From contig BQJR01000005.1 of the NCBI GenBank assembly GCA_021604805.1, positions 124,001-188,000 of the forward strand: a DNA stretch of 64,000 nt. The letters run 5' to 3'. Made by a program: the position numbers and the translations under genes. This stretch comes from Planctomycetota bacterium (GTDB taxonomy: Bacteria; Planctomycetota; B15-G4). Below, piece after piece: positions 29,035 through 37,063 of this stretch (position 1 is the first letter of the stretch; the number at the start of each line of letters is the position of its first letter). Below the pieces are notes generated by a model. That model saw only the letters and a list, made by a program, of their open reading frames with translations. It was not told the DNA's origin and ran no database searches.

Positions 29035-30582
29035 TCAGATGTAGCTGGACACGGGGCCCAGCGAACGGCGAATCAGATCGAAGGCCTGGAACTCGACCGG
29101 GGCCTTCCAAAGACGGTTACGCAGGCGCACGCCCGCCGACTTACGCAGCAGATGCGAGATGGGGCCCTTGCCGCCGGCGAGGCCGTCGAACCAAGGCGCC
29201 ATCTGCGTGAAGCGCGACCAGACCTTCTGCACGTCTTCCGGCACCACGCCCCACCACGAGTTGAACTTGTAGTCGAAGAAGCGGCCCCACTCCTCGAAGC
29301 CATTCGGCACGGGGTAGCCGTTCTCCTTCACCGACGGCTCCCAGAACTCGGAGCCCGGGATCGGACGGTACGGGAAGACCTCCACCGAGCACGACGGGTA
29401 CTTGGTCTTCATCTCGGCGGCCTGGTAGATCGTCTCGTACATCGACTCCACGGTCTCACCGGGGTAGCCGATGATGTACGTGAGCCCCGACTTGATGTCG
29501 AGCTCGTGCATGCGACGCATGGCTTCGTTGGTCTGGCCGTCCTTGATGCCCTTGCGCATCAGCTCGTGCGTTTCCTCGGTGGCCGACTCGGCGCCGAACC
29601 AGTTGAGGTGGTTGCCCGAGCGCTTCATCAGGTCGAGCGTGTCTTTGTCGTACTGGCAGATCTGCTTGATCTCGATCGTGCCGTTCCAGCTGATGTTCAG
29701 GCCCTTGCTGAGCAGCGCCTCGCAGAACTCCTGCATGCGCTTCTTGCTCACGCCGAAGTTGGCGTCCTGGAAGCGCAGCACGTCGAAGGGATCCTTCTTG
29801 TGGATCTCGGCCAGGCGGTCGACCAGCACCTCGGCATCCAGCGCGACCCAGCGGCGCCCGGCGATGCCCGGCGAGCAGCAGAAGCTGCACGGCTCGGGGC
29901 AACCGAAGCTGCTGAAGTAGCTGAAGCCACGGTGCGGGCGATGCTCGAGGTGATGCGGCGGCGGCAGGCGGTTGCGCACGCGGTGACCGAAGTTCGCGGC
30001 GCGCTTCTGCAACTCGTAGTACTTCTGCAGGTCGATCAGATGGAAGGACGGCTCGGGCAGGTCGTTGAGGTGCGTGACCGCGCGCTTGGGCGTCCAGTAG
30101 ATCTCGCCGTCGCGCTTGATGACGAGGCCGGGGATCTCGCTCAGGTCGGCGCCACGGCCGCCATCCTTCCAGGCGTCGAGCAGCTCGGCGAAAGTGATCT
30201 CGCCTTGGCCGAACACGATGGCGTCGCAGATGTCGCTGCCGAGGTAGAGCTCGGGAATCGCGCTCGGGAACCAGCCGCCCCACATCATGGGCATGTCGGG
30301 GAAGCGCTTGCGCACCGCCTCGCCCACGATGGCGCCGTCCCACACTTGGTATCCGAGGATGCACGAGCTGCCGAAGGCTTGCGCGCCCTCGCAGGCCTCG
30401 AGCACTTGGTCGAGGTAGTCGGGCTCGGTCATCGCATCGATGACGACGACCTCCCAACCGTTCGCCTCCGCCGTGGGCGCGATGTGCAGCAGCTCCAGCG
30501 GCAACAGGTCGGCCGAGGGCAGATCCCCGATCTCGGGGTCCACACGCGACGGCAGGAACAGAACGACCTTGGGCTTCTTCAC
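29035..30582 (-). CDS. B12-binding radical SAM protein (copy 2)
   Basis: A 515-residue paralogue of the downstream gene with the same two-domain layout and the CxxxCxxC motif in FGCPEPCSFCCSP. It begins MKKPKVVLFLPSRVDPEIGD from a GTG at 30582. Differences are spread over the length, with the densest changes around residues 200-235 (NFGHRVRNRLPPPHHLEHRP-type segment) and near MKRSGNHLNWFGAE. This suggests divergence to a related substrate. It lies 43 bp downstream of the selenoprotein gene, so the three could be one transcript. Confidence 0.88.
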   Translation of the reverse strand: MKKPKVVLFLPSRVDPEIGDLPSADLLPLELLHIAPTAEANGWEVVVIDAMTEPDYLDQVLEACEGAQAFGSSCILGYQVWDGAIVGEAVRKRFPDMPMMWGGWFPSAIPELYLGSDICDAIVFGQGEITFAELLDAWKDGGRGADLSEIPGLVIKRDGEIYWTPKRAVTHLNDLPEPSFHLIDLQKYYELQKRAANFGHRVRNRLPPPHHLEHRPHRGFSYFSSFGCPEPCSFCCSPGIAGRRWVALDAEVLVDRLAEIHKKDPFDVLRFQDANFGVSKKRMQEFCEALLSKGLNISWNGTIEIKQICQYDKDTLDLMKRSGNHLNWFGAESATEETHELMRKGIKDGQTNEAMRRMHELDIKSGLTYIIGYPGETVESMYETIYQAAEMKTKYPSCSVEVFPYRPIPGSEFWEPSVKENGYPVPNGFEEWGRFFDYKFNSWWGVVPEDVQKVWSRFTQMAPWFDGLAGGKGPISHLLRKSAGVRLRNRLWKAPVEFQAFDLIRRSLGPVSSYI

Positions 30583-30625
30583 GGCGTGATCTTCAGAGGT
30601 GGTATGGCAGGGAGACGCGCCGCGA

Positions 30626-30871
30626 TCAGACGACCGACGGCTTGTTGCCCGTGAGGATCTGCTGGATCTCCCCGTCTTCAGGGAAACGCCCGCACGCGAG
30701 TTTCGAGAAGACCAGTTCGCCGTTCTTCTTCACTTCGAAGGCGCCGCCGTCGCTCGGAATCAGGAGCAGGGATTCGATGGCGCGCTTGTGCTTCTTGAGC
30801 AGTTGTTCCGTCAGACCGACGGCTCGGGGCTCATAGTTTCAAACGGCGCAGTAGGTGATCTCGAGCTTCAC
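30626..30871 (-). CDS. SelW/Rdx-family selenoprotein with in-frame UGA (Sec11)
   Basis: Reading from the GTG at 30871, the frame is VKLEITYCAV-U-NYEPRAVGLTE, then continues to a TGA at 30626-30628, giving 81 residues. The UGA at 30839-30841 falls exactly at the second position of the CxxU redox motif (Cys8, Sec11) of the SelW/Rdx family. The remainder (GAFEVKKNGELVFSKLACGRFP) is a clear family match. A SECIS-like hairpin follows directly. A GGGAG sequence lies about 11 nt before the start. SelW proteins are small thioredoxin-like redox proteins. Standard ORF callers miss this gene. The genome should contain selA, selB, selC and selD elsewhere. Confidence 0.88.
30797..30832 (-). promoter_or_regulatory. 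bacterial SECIS-like stem-loop
   Basis: Downstream of the UGA, CCGUC and GACGG (30822-30808) form a five-pair stem closed by a GGUCU loop that begins 21 nt after the UGA. Lower GAGC/GCUC arms extend the structure across 30832-30797. A G at the loop start and this spacing match known bacterial SECIS elements; the E. coli fdhF loop also contains GGUCU. Confidence 0.75.
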
Positions 30872-31086
30872 GGTGTCGGTCGTCTCCCGGAGTTGACGGA
30901 ATGAAAGGAACACGAAGTCTAGGCCGTGGGCGCCAATTGCGCCAGCGGGCCAGCTCTACCTATCGGCTGTGCGTGCGCACCCCCTGAGCCCAGCCTTGGG
31001 AGCCGTGATCGCGGCGCGCGGCGCGCGCACACCCGAGGCGCGACTCCGCAGAGCGCCAAAGCTGCGCACGCGAGCGCCGCGGTCAC

Positions 31087-33108
31087 TCAGCGCGGCGCCT
31101 CGCCGAGGCGCTCCAGGAAGGCCGCCTCCTCCAGCACCTCGATGCCCAGCTCTTGCGCCTTCTTCAGCTTGCTGCCGGGCTTCTCGCCCACGACCAGCAG
31201 GTCGAGGTTCTTGCTCACGCCGGAGAGCAGCTTGCCGCCGTGGGCCTTGGTGAGTTCCTGAGCTTCACGTCGGCTGAGGGTCTGGAGCGCGCCGGTGAAC
31301 AGCACGTTGAGGCCGGCGAGCACGCCCGCGCCGTCGTCTTCAGCTGGCGGCGCGAGAGCTTGCGGCGCCACACCCAGCTCGAACATGCGGTCGACCATGC
31401 GCTGTTCGTCGTCGTCGGCGAGCCAGGCGCTGAGACTGGCGGCCACGGTCGGGCCGATCTCGGCGACGTCTTCCAGGTCCTCGGTGCTGACACCGCGCAG
31501 CGCGGCGAGATCGGGCCAGCGCCCGGCGATGACCTCGGCCACGTGCTGCCCGACGTGACGGATGCCGAGCGCGAACAGGAAGCGCGCGAAGTTGCGCGTG
31601 CGACTCGCCTGCAGCGCCTCGATGGCGTTGCGCGCGCTGATCTCGCCCATGCGCGGCAACTCAGCGAGCTGCTCGGCCTCGAGTGCGAAGAGATCCGCGA
31701 GGCTGGTCAGCAAGCCCTGCTCCACGAGCAACGCCAGCACCTTGGTTCCGAGTCCGTCGACATCGAGCGCGTTGCGGGAGACGAAGTGTTCGAGGCGACG
31801 CTGCAACACGGCCGGGCAGGCGCGGTTGGGGCAGCGCAGCACGACTTCGTCTTCGTCGTCGACGACGGGCGTGGCGCACACGGGGCATGCCGTCGGCATC
31901 ACGAAGGGCGGCCCGCCGCCGTCTTCGGCCAGCCCGACGATCTTGGGGATCACGTCGCCGGCGCGCTCCACGAACACGCGGTCTCCGGGCTTCACGCCGA
32001 GGCGCGCGATCTCGTCGCCGTTGTGCAGCGTGACGTGTTCGATCGTCACCCCGCCCACGTGCACCGGCTCGATCACCGCGCGCGGAGTGAGCGCGCCCGT
32101 GCGTCCGACCTGCACTTGGATCTCGCGCAACATCGAGGTCGCGCTGCGCGCCGGGAACTTGAAGGCGATGGCCCAGCGTGGCGAGCGGCTGCGCTCACCG
32201 AGGCGCTTCTGCAGCGCGTGGTCGTTCACTTTGATCACGCTGCCGTCCACGTCGAACGGCAGGTCGTCGCGGCCGGAAAGCAGCGCGTCGTAGTGCGCGA
32301 GCACGGCCTCGAGGTCGCCCGTCAGCCCCCATTCGGCGGTGGTCGGCAGGCCCCAGGCCTCGAGCTGCTCCATGGCCTGCGTGTGCCCCTCGGCCTCGAA
32401 ACCGTCGGTGACGCCGAGCCCGTAGCCCAGGAAATCGAGCGGGCGACGCGCGGCCTCGCGTGGGTCGAGCAGCTTGAGCGTGCCGCTGGCGAGGTTGCGC
32501 GGGTTCACGAAGAGCGGCTCGCCCGCGGCCTCGCGACGCGCGTTCACCGTGGCGAAACTCGCGTGCCTCATGACGACTTCGCCGCGCACTTCGAGCAAAG
32601 CCGGCGGCGACTCCGTGTGCAACGTGCGCGGCACGCCGCGGATCGTGCGCGCGTTGTGCGTGACGTCGTCGCCGACCTTGCCGTCGCCGCGGGTGATGGC
32701 GCGCACGAAGCGTCCGTGTTCGTACACGAGCTCGATCGCGACGCCGTCGAGCTTGGGTTCGATGCGGAAGGCGAGCGCGGCGTCGTCGGCCGCGAGGAAG
32801 TCGCGCGTGGAGTCGAACCAGTCGACGACCTCTTCGCGGCTGTACGTGTTCGCCAAGCTCAGCATCGGCTTGCGGTGCGCCACGGACTCGAGCTGCCCGA
32901 GCGGCGCGCCGGCCACGCGTTGCGTCGGCGAGGTCTCGCTGGCGAGCTCCGGGTGCGCGGCCTCGATGTCGAAGAGACGGCGCAGCAACGCGTCGTACTC
33001 GGCATCGCTGATCGTGGGCGCGTCGCGCTGGTAGTACGCCTCGTCGTGCGCGGCGATCTGTTCGCAGAGTGCTGCGTGTTCGGTGACCAGCTTGCTCGGC
33101 GCGCTCAT
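31087..33108 (-). CDS. ligA: NAD-dependent DNA ligase
   Basis: A 673-residue LigA of usual size and full domain order. It has domain Ia (YYQRDAPTISDAEYDALL) and the adenylation domain with catalytic Lys119 in EPKLDGVAIEL. The OB fold follows, then a four-Cys zinc finger (CPVCATP and CPNRACP), HhH repeats and a C-terminal BRCT domain (about residues 590-670). It seals nicks during replication and repair. A TAGAGT hexamer ends 8 nt before the ATG. Confidence 0.97.
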   Translation of the reverse strand: MSAPSKLVTEHAALCEQIAAHDEAYYQRDAPTISDAEYDALLRRLFDIEAAHPELASETSPTQRVAGAPLGQLESVAHRKPMLSLANTYSREEVVDWFDSTRDFLAADDAALAFRIEPKLDGVAIELVYEHGRFVRAITRGDGKVGDDVTHNARTIRGVPRTLHTESPPALLEVRGEVVMRHASFATVNARREAAGEPLFVNPRNLASGTLKLLDPREAARRPLDFLGYGLGVTDGFEAEGHTQAMEQLEAWGLPTTAEWGLTGDLEAVLAHYDALLSGRDDLPFDVDGSVIKVNDHALQKRLGERSRSPRWAIAFKFPARSATSMLREIQVQVGRTGALTPRAVIEPVHVGGVTIEHVTLHNGDEIARLGVKPGDRVFVERAGDVIPKIVGLAEDGGGPPFVMPTACPVCATPVVDDEDEVVLRCPNRACPAVLQRRLEHFVSRNALDVDGLGTKVLALLVEQGLLTSLADLFALEAEQLAELPRMGEISARNAIEALQASRTRNFARFLFALGIRHVGQHVAEVIAGRWPDLAALRGVSTEDLEDVAEIGPTVAASLSAWLADDDEQRMVDRMFELGVAPQALAPPAEDDGAGVLAGLNVLFTGALQTLSRREAQELTKAHGGKLLSGVSKNLDLLVVGEKPGSKLKKAQELGIEVLEEAAFLERLGEAPR

Positions 33109-33116
33109 GGGCGGCC

Positions 33117-33122
33117 ACTCTA
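33117..33122 (-). promoter_or_regulatory. candidate -10 hexamer TAGAGT, 8 nt before the ligA start
   Basis: TAGAGT on the minus strand, separated from the ATG by 8 nt with no SD sequence, predicting a leaderless ligA transcript. Confidence 0.4.
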
Positions 33123-33210
33123 CCGTGGCGCGCGGGGCCGCGTCAGCGCCGCGGGCGAACCTTCAGCAGCCGAGCACGCGACGCCGGGGACCGGCGCGTG
33201 GTGGCGCGCG

Positions 33211-34341
33211 TCAGCGCGCGGCCAAGAGCATCGCGTCGCCGTACGAGAAGAAGCGGTAGCCGCGCTCGAGCGCCGACGTGTAGGCGTGGCGGATCGTCTC
33301 GCGACCGGCGAAGGCCGAGACGAGCACGAGCAAGCTCGAGCGGGGCTGGTGGAAGTTCGTGAGCAGCGCGTCGACGGCGGCGAAGCGCGCGCCGGGCCGC
33401 AGGAACAAGCGCGTGGCGGCGCTGCCCGCTTCGAGCCGGCGGCCGTCGTCGCGCACGGCGCTCTCCAGTGCGCGCACGACCGTGGTGCCCACCGCCACCA
33501 CGCGTCCACCCCGCGCTCGACAGGCTGCGTAGGCCGCGAGCAGGCTCTCGGGAATCGTGTAGCGCTCTTCGTGCATGTCGTGCTCGTCGAGCGATTCGCC
33601 GCGCAACGGGCGGAAGGTGCCCACGCCGACCTCGAGCTCGAGCCGCGCGTGCGGCACCCCCACAGACTCCAAGCGCGCGAGCAGCTCGGGCGTGAAGTGC
33701 AGGCCGGCCGTGGGTGCTGCGGCGCCGCGTGGTGCGCGCGTGCCGTCGCCGAAGGCGGTCTGGTAGCGCTCGCGATCGGCGGCATCGCGGGGGTCGGCGT
33801 CGCGGGCGCGTTCGATGTACGGCGGCAGCGGCATGCGGCCGCGTTCGCTGAGCAAGTCGGACACCTCGCCGGCATCGAGCAAGCGCGCGTCCCAGCGCCC
33901 TTCGCCGAGCGAGTGCTCCAGACGCCAACGCGCGCCGCCGAGCCGGAGCTCCTCGCCCGACTGCAAGCGCCCCCGGGTGCCGATCAGAAGCTCCGCCTGC
34001 GCCCCGCGCTCCGCGAGCACGAGGGCGCTCACACGCCCGCCGGTGGAGAGACGCGTGCCTTCCACGCGGGCCGCGCGCACACGCACTTCGTTGAGCACCA
34101 GCAAATCGCCGGCGCGCAGCAGGCTGGGGAGATCGCGCACGCAGCCGTCGTGCCAGATCGCGCTCTCGCCGATTGGAGTCACCGAGGCAGTAGGCGCGAC
34201 GGCGGAGGCTGGCGTGACCGCAGCAGCTGGCGTGACCGCGAGCAGACGCGCCGCGTCGCGCTGGGCAGCGGGCTCCTGGGCCACCGCCTCGGGCGGGTAG
34301 CTGTAGTCGTAGTCGCTCACCGAGTCGCTGCTGTTGCTCAC
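33211..34341 (-). CDS. queA: tRNA epoxyqueuosine precursor synthase QueA (SAM:tRNA ribosyltransferase-isomerase)
   Basis: A 376-residue QueA, which transfers the ribosyl part of SAM to 7-aminomethyl-7-deazaguanine in tRNA. Family blocks: DYDYSYPPEAVAQEPAAQRDAARLL near the N-terminus (shown in part), LLVLNEVRVRAARV, PLPPYIERARDADP, ERYQTAF, AAPTAGLHFTPELLARL and NFHQPRSSLLVLVSAFAG. A low-complexity Val/Thr/Pro/Ala insertion of about 22 residues interrupts the first domain after DAARLLAV. The GTG at 34341 is chosen because it directly precedes SNSSDSVSDYDY and lies 7 nt after TAGAGT; a GTG 9 nt further upstream is also possible. Confidence 0.92.
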   Translation of the reverse strand: MSNSSDSVSDYDYSYPPEAVAQEPAAQRDAARLLAVTPAAAVTPASAVAPTASVTPIGESAIWHDGCVRDLPSLLRAGDLLVLNEVRVRAARVEGTRLSTGGRVSALVLAERGAQAELLIGTRGRLQSGEELRLGGARWRLEHSLGEGRWDARLLDAGEVSDLLSERGRMPLPPYIERARDADPRDAADRERYQTAFGDGTRAPRGAAAPTAGLHFTPELLARLESVGVPHARLELEVGVGTFRPLRGESLDEHDMHEERYTIPESLLAAYAACRARGGRVVAVGTTVVRALESAVRDDGRRLEAGSAATRLFLRPGARFAAVDALLTNFHQPRSSLLVLVSAFAGRETIRHAYTSALERGYRFFSYGDAMLLAAR

Positions 34342-34348
34342 GCCGCTC

Positions 34349-34354
34349 ACTCTA
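34349..34354 (-). promoter_or_regulatory. candidate -10 hexamer TAGAGT, 7 nt before the queA start
   Basis: TAGAGT on the minus strand, with a gap of 7 nt to the GTG at 34341. The spacing supports that GTG rather than the one at 34350, which would overlap the hexamer. Confidence 0.4.
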
Positions 34355-34616
34355 GCGAGCGAGTGCACACCGGAGCGAGCCGACAGCCTGAACCAAGAGT
34401 GCGGGGCCTCGCCCACTGAAACTCAATGAGACGAGACCCCGCTGGCTTCTCCTCAGCCGCGTTCCCACGCGGTTTGCAACTCACCCGAGCTCGCCGTGAG
34501 CGGCGGCCCGGACTTCGGTCTCTCCTGCTCAGGAGCCGTGCGACCCCCGAGTTCACGAGCGCACGTGGGTGCGAAGGTTGGCGCTCTGAGCGAGAGATGC
34601 CAGGCGCCGCGCGAGA

Positions 34617-35252
34617 TCACCGCCCGGAACCGGGCAGCTCGCTGGCCAAGCGATCGGCGTACTGATCCGCGCGATCGCGTCGGCCCATGTGCAACAACCA
34701 GCCGATCCACGCCAAGGCGATGTCGAGCCCCATGGGATCGAGACGCGTGGCCAGCGCCAGCAAACGTGCGCGCGCGACCCGACCGGGCTGCAGCGCGTGT
34801 CGGACGCGCTCGACATCCGGGCAAGCGATCCCCGCACGGCGCGTGAGCAAGTCGAGACGGCAGAGATCGTCGTCGATGACGTCGCGCTCACGACCGACCT
34901 CGCCGCGCGACCGTGTGAGAAGGTCGCGAGCGAGACGCGCGCGCAGCTGAACGCTCAGCGCTCGGTCGAGCTCAGCGGGATCGGGAGACTCGGAGCCCCG
35001 GCCCTCGGCGACGCGGTCTTCGCCGGCACCTCCATGCTGGAGCAACCAATGCGAGCTGGCAGCGAGGTCGTCGGCAAAGGCGTCGCAGGAGCGGCAAGCG
35101 CGGGCGTGGGCGGCCACTTCACCGTCGCCCGACCGAACGGGCTCGCGCAGTGCCAAGCCCGCGAGCCAATCGCGGAAGGCGTGGCAGGCCGCCCCGAGCG
35201 GCGACTCCTCGATGGACGAACTCGGACGTGGAGGGACCCTGGGCCTGCTCAT
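34617..35252 (-). CDS. putative zinc-finger (anti-sigma-like) protein
   Basis: A 211-residue protein of unknown function. Near residues 45-60 it has AHARACRSCDAF, i.e. HxxxCxxC, the metal motif of zinc-binding anti-sigma domains. The rest is charged and helical (DRALSVQLRARLARDLLTRS, DLLTRRAGIACPDVERVRHAL). There is no membrane helix, and no sigma gene is adjacent, so a cognate sigma would have to be encoded elsewhere. The start is well supported: AAAGGAG precedes the ATG at 35252 by 7 nt. Confidence 0.6.
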   Translation of the reverse strand: MSRPRVPPRPSSSIEESPLGAACHAFRDWLAGLALREPVRSGDGEVAAHARACRSCDAFADDLAASSHWLLQHGGAGEDRVAEGRGSESPDPAELDRALSVQLRARLARDLLTRSRGEVGRERDVIDDDLCRLDLLTRRAGIACPDVERVRHALQPGRVARARLLALATRLDPMGLDIALAWIGWLLHMGRRDRADQYADRLASELPGSGR

Positions 35253-35588
35253 GCGCTGCTCCTTTCGATCCTTACGAACCCTCGCGCTGCGAGGTGTCTT
35301 TCCCTGGTGCTGGCCGCGAGGGCCGCACGCCACCCTCCCAGGTAGCGACCGCCGGATGCTGGATCCCATGGGGAATCACCCGCGGGTGCCGCGCCCCTCA
35401 CTGCCGACAGCCTGCCCGCCCGACGCCCGCGAGCTTCTCCTCCGGCGTGAGCGAGTCAGCGGCTGTCGCGCCGACGCAGCGTTCGGATACGATGCGCGTC
35501 TTGTAAGAGGTCCGTCTTTCGCGGACTTCGCGCACCCCGCACCCGCGCGGCCAGCACCCCGCACCCACGCGGTTCAGGAGACATCACC
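35253..35588. other. intergenic region and pdxS leader
   Basis: A 336-bp divergent spacer. A TACGAT hexamer at 35488-35493 is a possible -10 for pdxS, giving a leader of about 90 nt. The leader contains a small GTCCG/CGGAC hairpin and a 22-bp direct repeat whose 19-bp core (35532-35550 and 35554-35572) differs at one base. I recognise no riboswitch and no gene. Confidence 0.55.
35532..35572 (+). repeat. two-copy 22-bp direct repeat in the pdxS leader
   Basis: GCACCCCGCACCCGCGCGG at 35532-35550 is repeated at 35554-35572 with a single G to A change. It sits just before the ribosome binding site (CAGGAG) of pdxS. Confidence 0.7.
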
Positions 35589-36479
35589 GTGAGCGAATCC
35601 ACCACCCCCCTCCGCCTCAAGACCGGCCTCGCCGAGATGCTCAAGGGCGGCGTGATCATGGACGTGACCAACGTCGAGCAGGCGCGCATCGCCGAAGACG
35701 CCGGCGCCTGCGCCGTGATGGCGCTCGAGCGTGTGCCCAGCGACATCCGCAAGGATGGCGGCGTGGCCCGCATGGCGCGCATCGACATCATCGAAGCGAT
35801 CATGGGCGAGGTGTCGATCCCGGTGATGGCCAAGGCGCGCATCGGTCACTTCGCCGAAGCGCAGGTGCTGCAGACGCTCGGCGTCGACTACATCGACGAA
35901 TCCGAAGTGCTCACCCCCGCGGACGACAAGAACCACATCGACAAGCACGCCTTCGACGTGCCCTTCGTGTGCGGCTGCCGCAACCTCGGCGAGGCACTGC
36001 GTCGTATCGGCGAAGGCGCCGCGATGATCCGCACCAAGGGCGAGGCCGGCTCGGGCAACATCGTCGAAGCCGTGCGCCACATGCGCCAAGTGATGAGCGA
36101 CATCAAGAGCCTCACGATCCTCGGCGAAGAGGAACTCATGACGCGCGCCAAGGACCTCGGCGCGCCTTATGAACTCGTGCGCCTGGTCGCGCGCGAAGGC
36201 ACGCTGCCCGTGCCGAACTTCGCCGCAGGTGGCGTGGCCACCCCCGCCGACGCCTCGCTGATGATGAGCCTCGGCGCGCAAGCCGTGTTCGTCGGGTCGG
36301 GCATCTTCAAGAGCCAGGACCCGCCCACCTTCGCGTCGGCGATCGTGAAAGCCACCACGCACTGGGACGATCCCGCGCGCGTGCTCGAAGCCTGCAAGAC
36401 CGTCGCCTCGGCCGCGATGGAAGGCCTCGACATGGACAAGCTCGACCCGAGCGACATGCTCCAAACGCGCGGCTGGTAA
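35589..36479 (+). CDS. pdxS: pyridoxal 5'-phosphate synthase, synthase subunit
   Basis: A 296-residue PdxS/SNZ protein of standard length. It builds PLP from ribose 5-phosphate, glyceraldehyde 3-phosphate and ammonia. Key blocks: GLAEMLKGGVIMDVTN (Asp contacting the substrate), ALERVPSDIRKDGGVARM (the Schiff-base Lys near residue 57), SVPVMAKARIGHF-like, IRTKGEAGSGNI and GSGIFKSQDP. It starts at GTG 35589 behind CAGGAG. PdxT follows 8 bp downstream and supplies ammonia. Confidence 0.97.
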   Translation: MSESTTPLRLKTGLAEMLKGGVIMDVTNVEQARIAEDAGACAVMALERVPSDIRKDGGVARMARIDIIEAIMGEVSIPVMAKARIGHFAEAQVLQTLGVDYIDESEVLTPADDKNHIDKHAFDVPFVCGCRNLGEALRRIGEGAAMIRTKGEAGSGNIVEAVRHMRQVMSDIKSLTILGEEELMTRAKDLGAPYELVRLVAREGTLPVPNFAAGGVATPADASLMMSLGAQAVFVGSGIFKSQDPPTFASAIVKATTHWDDPARVLEACKTVASAAMEGLDMDKLDPSDMLQTRGW

Positions 36480-36487
36480 GCGCGGCG

Positions 36488-37063
36488 ATGACAGCCACCG
36501 TGGGTGTGCTCGCGTTGCAAGGCGACCACGAGGCGCACGCGCGTTCGGTGCGCGCGCTGGGCTTCGCGGCGCGCGCCGTCAAAGCGCCCGAGCACCTCGA
36601 AGGTGTGAGCGCGTTGCTGCTGCCGGGCGGTGAGTCGAGCACGATGCTGAAACTCATCGAGGCCGAAGGACTGCGCGAACCGTTGCGCGCGTTCTGCGCG
36701 TCGGGGCAACCGGTGTTGGGCACCTGCGCCGGCGCGATCTTGTTGGCGCGCGACGTGAGCTCGCCCGCGCAAGCTTCACTCGACGCGCTCGACATCGACG
36801 TGGAGCGCAACGCCTATGGGCGTCAACTCGAGTCCTTCGTGACCCGCATCGACGACGGCGAACCGGGCTTCGAAGACCTCGAAGCCGTGTTCATCCGCGC
36901 GCCCGCCATCCGCCGCGTGGGCGAGAGTGTGAGCGTGCTCGCCCGCCACGACGGCCAGCCCGTGCTCGTGCGCGCCGGCAACGTGTGGGCCGCAACGTTC
37001 CATCCGGAGTTGAGCAGCGACCCGCGCCTGGTTCGTAGCGTGCTCGCCCCGCTGACCCCGTGA
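36488..37063 (+). CDS. pdxT: pyridoxal 5'-phosphate synthase, glutaminase subunit
   Basis: A 191-residue class I glutamine amidotransferase. The motif LLPGGESSTM, the nucleophile in LGTCAGAILLA and the His/Glu pair in FHPEL make the PdxT triad. It hydrolyses glutamine and passes ammonia to PdxS. Its stop overlaps the GTG of the nth gene as GTGA, tying vitamin B6 synthesis to a DNA repair gene in one transcript. Confidence 0.96.
   Translation: MTATVGVLALQGDHEAHARSVRALGFAARAVKAPEHLEGVSALLLPGGESSTMLKLIEAEGLREPLRAFCASGQPVLGTCAGAILLARDVSSPAQASLDALDIDVERNAYGRQLESFVTRIDDGEPGFEDLEAVFIRAPAIRRVGESVSVLARHDGQPVLVRAGNVWAATFHPELSSDPRLVRSVLAPLTP

Noticed and set aside
30839..30841. UGA as a true stop or the gene as a pseudogene
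   Set aside because: The codon sits at the Sec position of a CxxU motif, family sequence continues after it, and a GGUCU-loop hairpin follows at SECIS distance.
31153..34419. 1088-codon open frame on the plus strand
   Set aside because: It is antisense to ligA and queA, both with clear family motifs; its translation is His/Arg/Glu-rich and has no domain. Long antisense frames are expected at this GC content.
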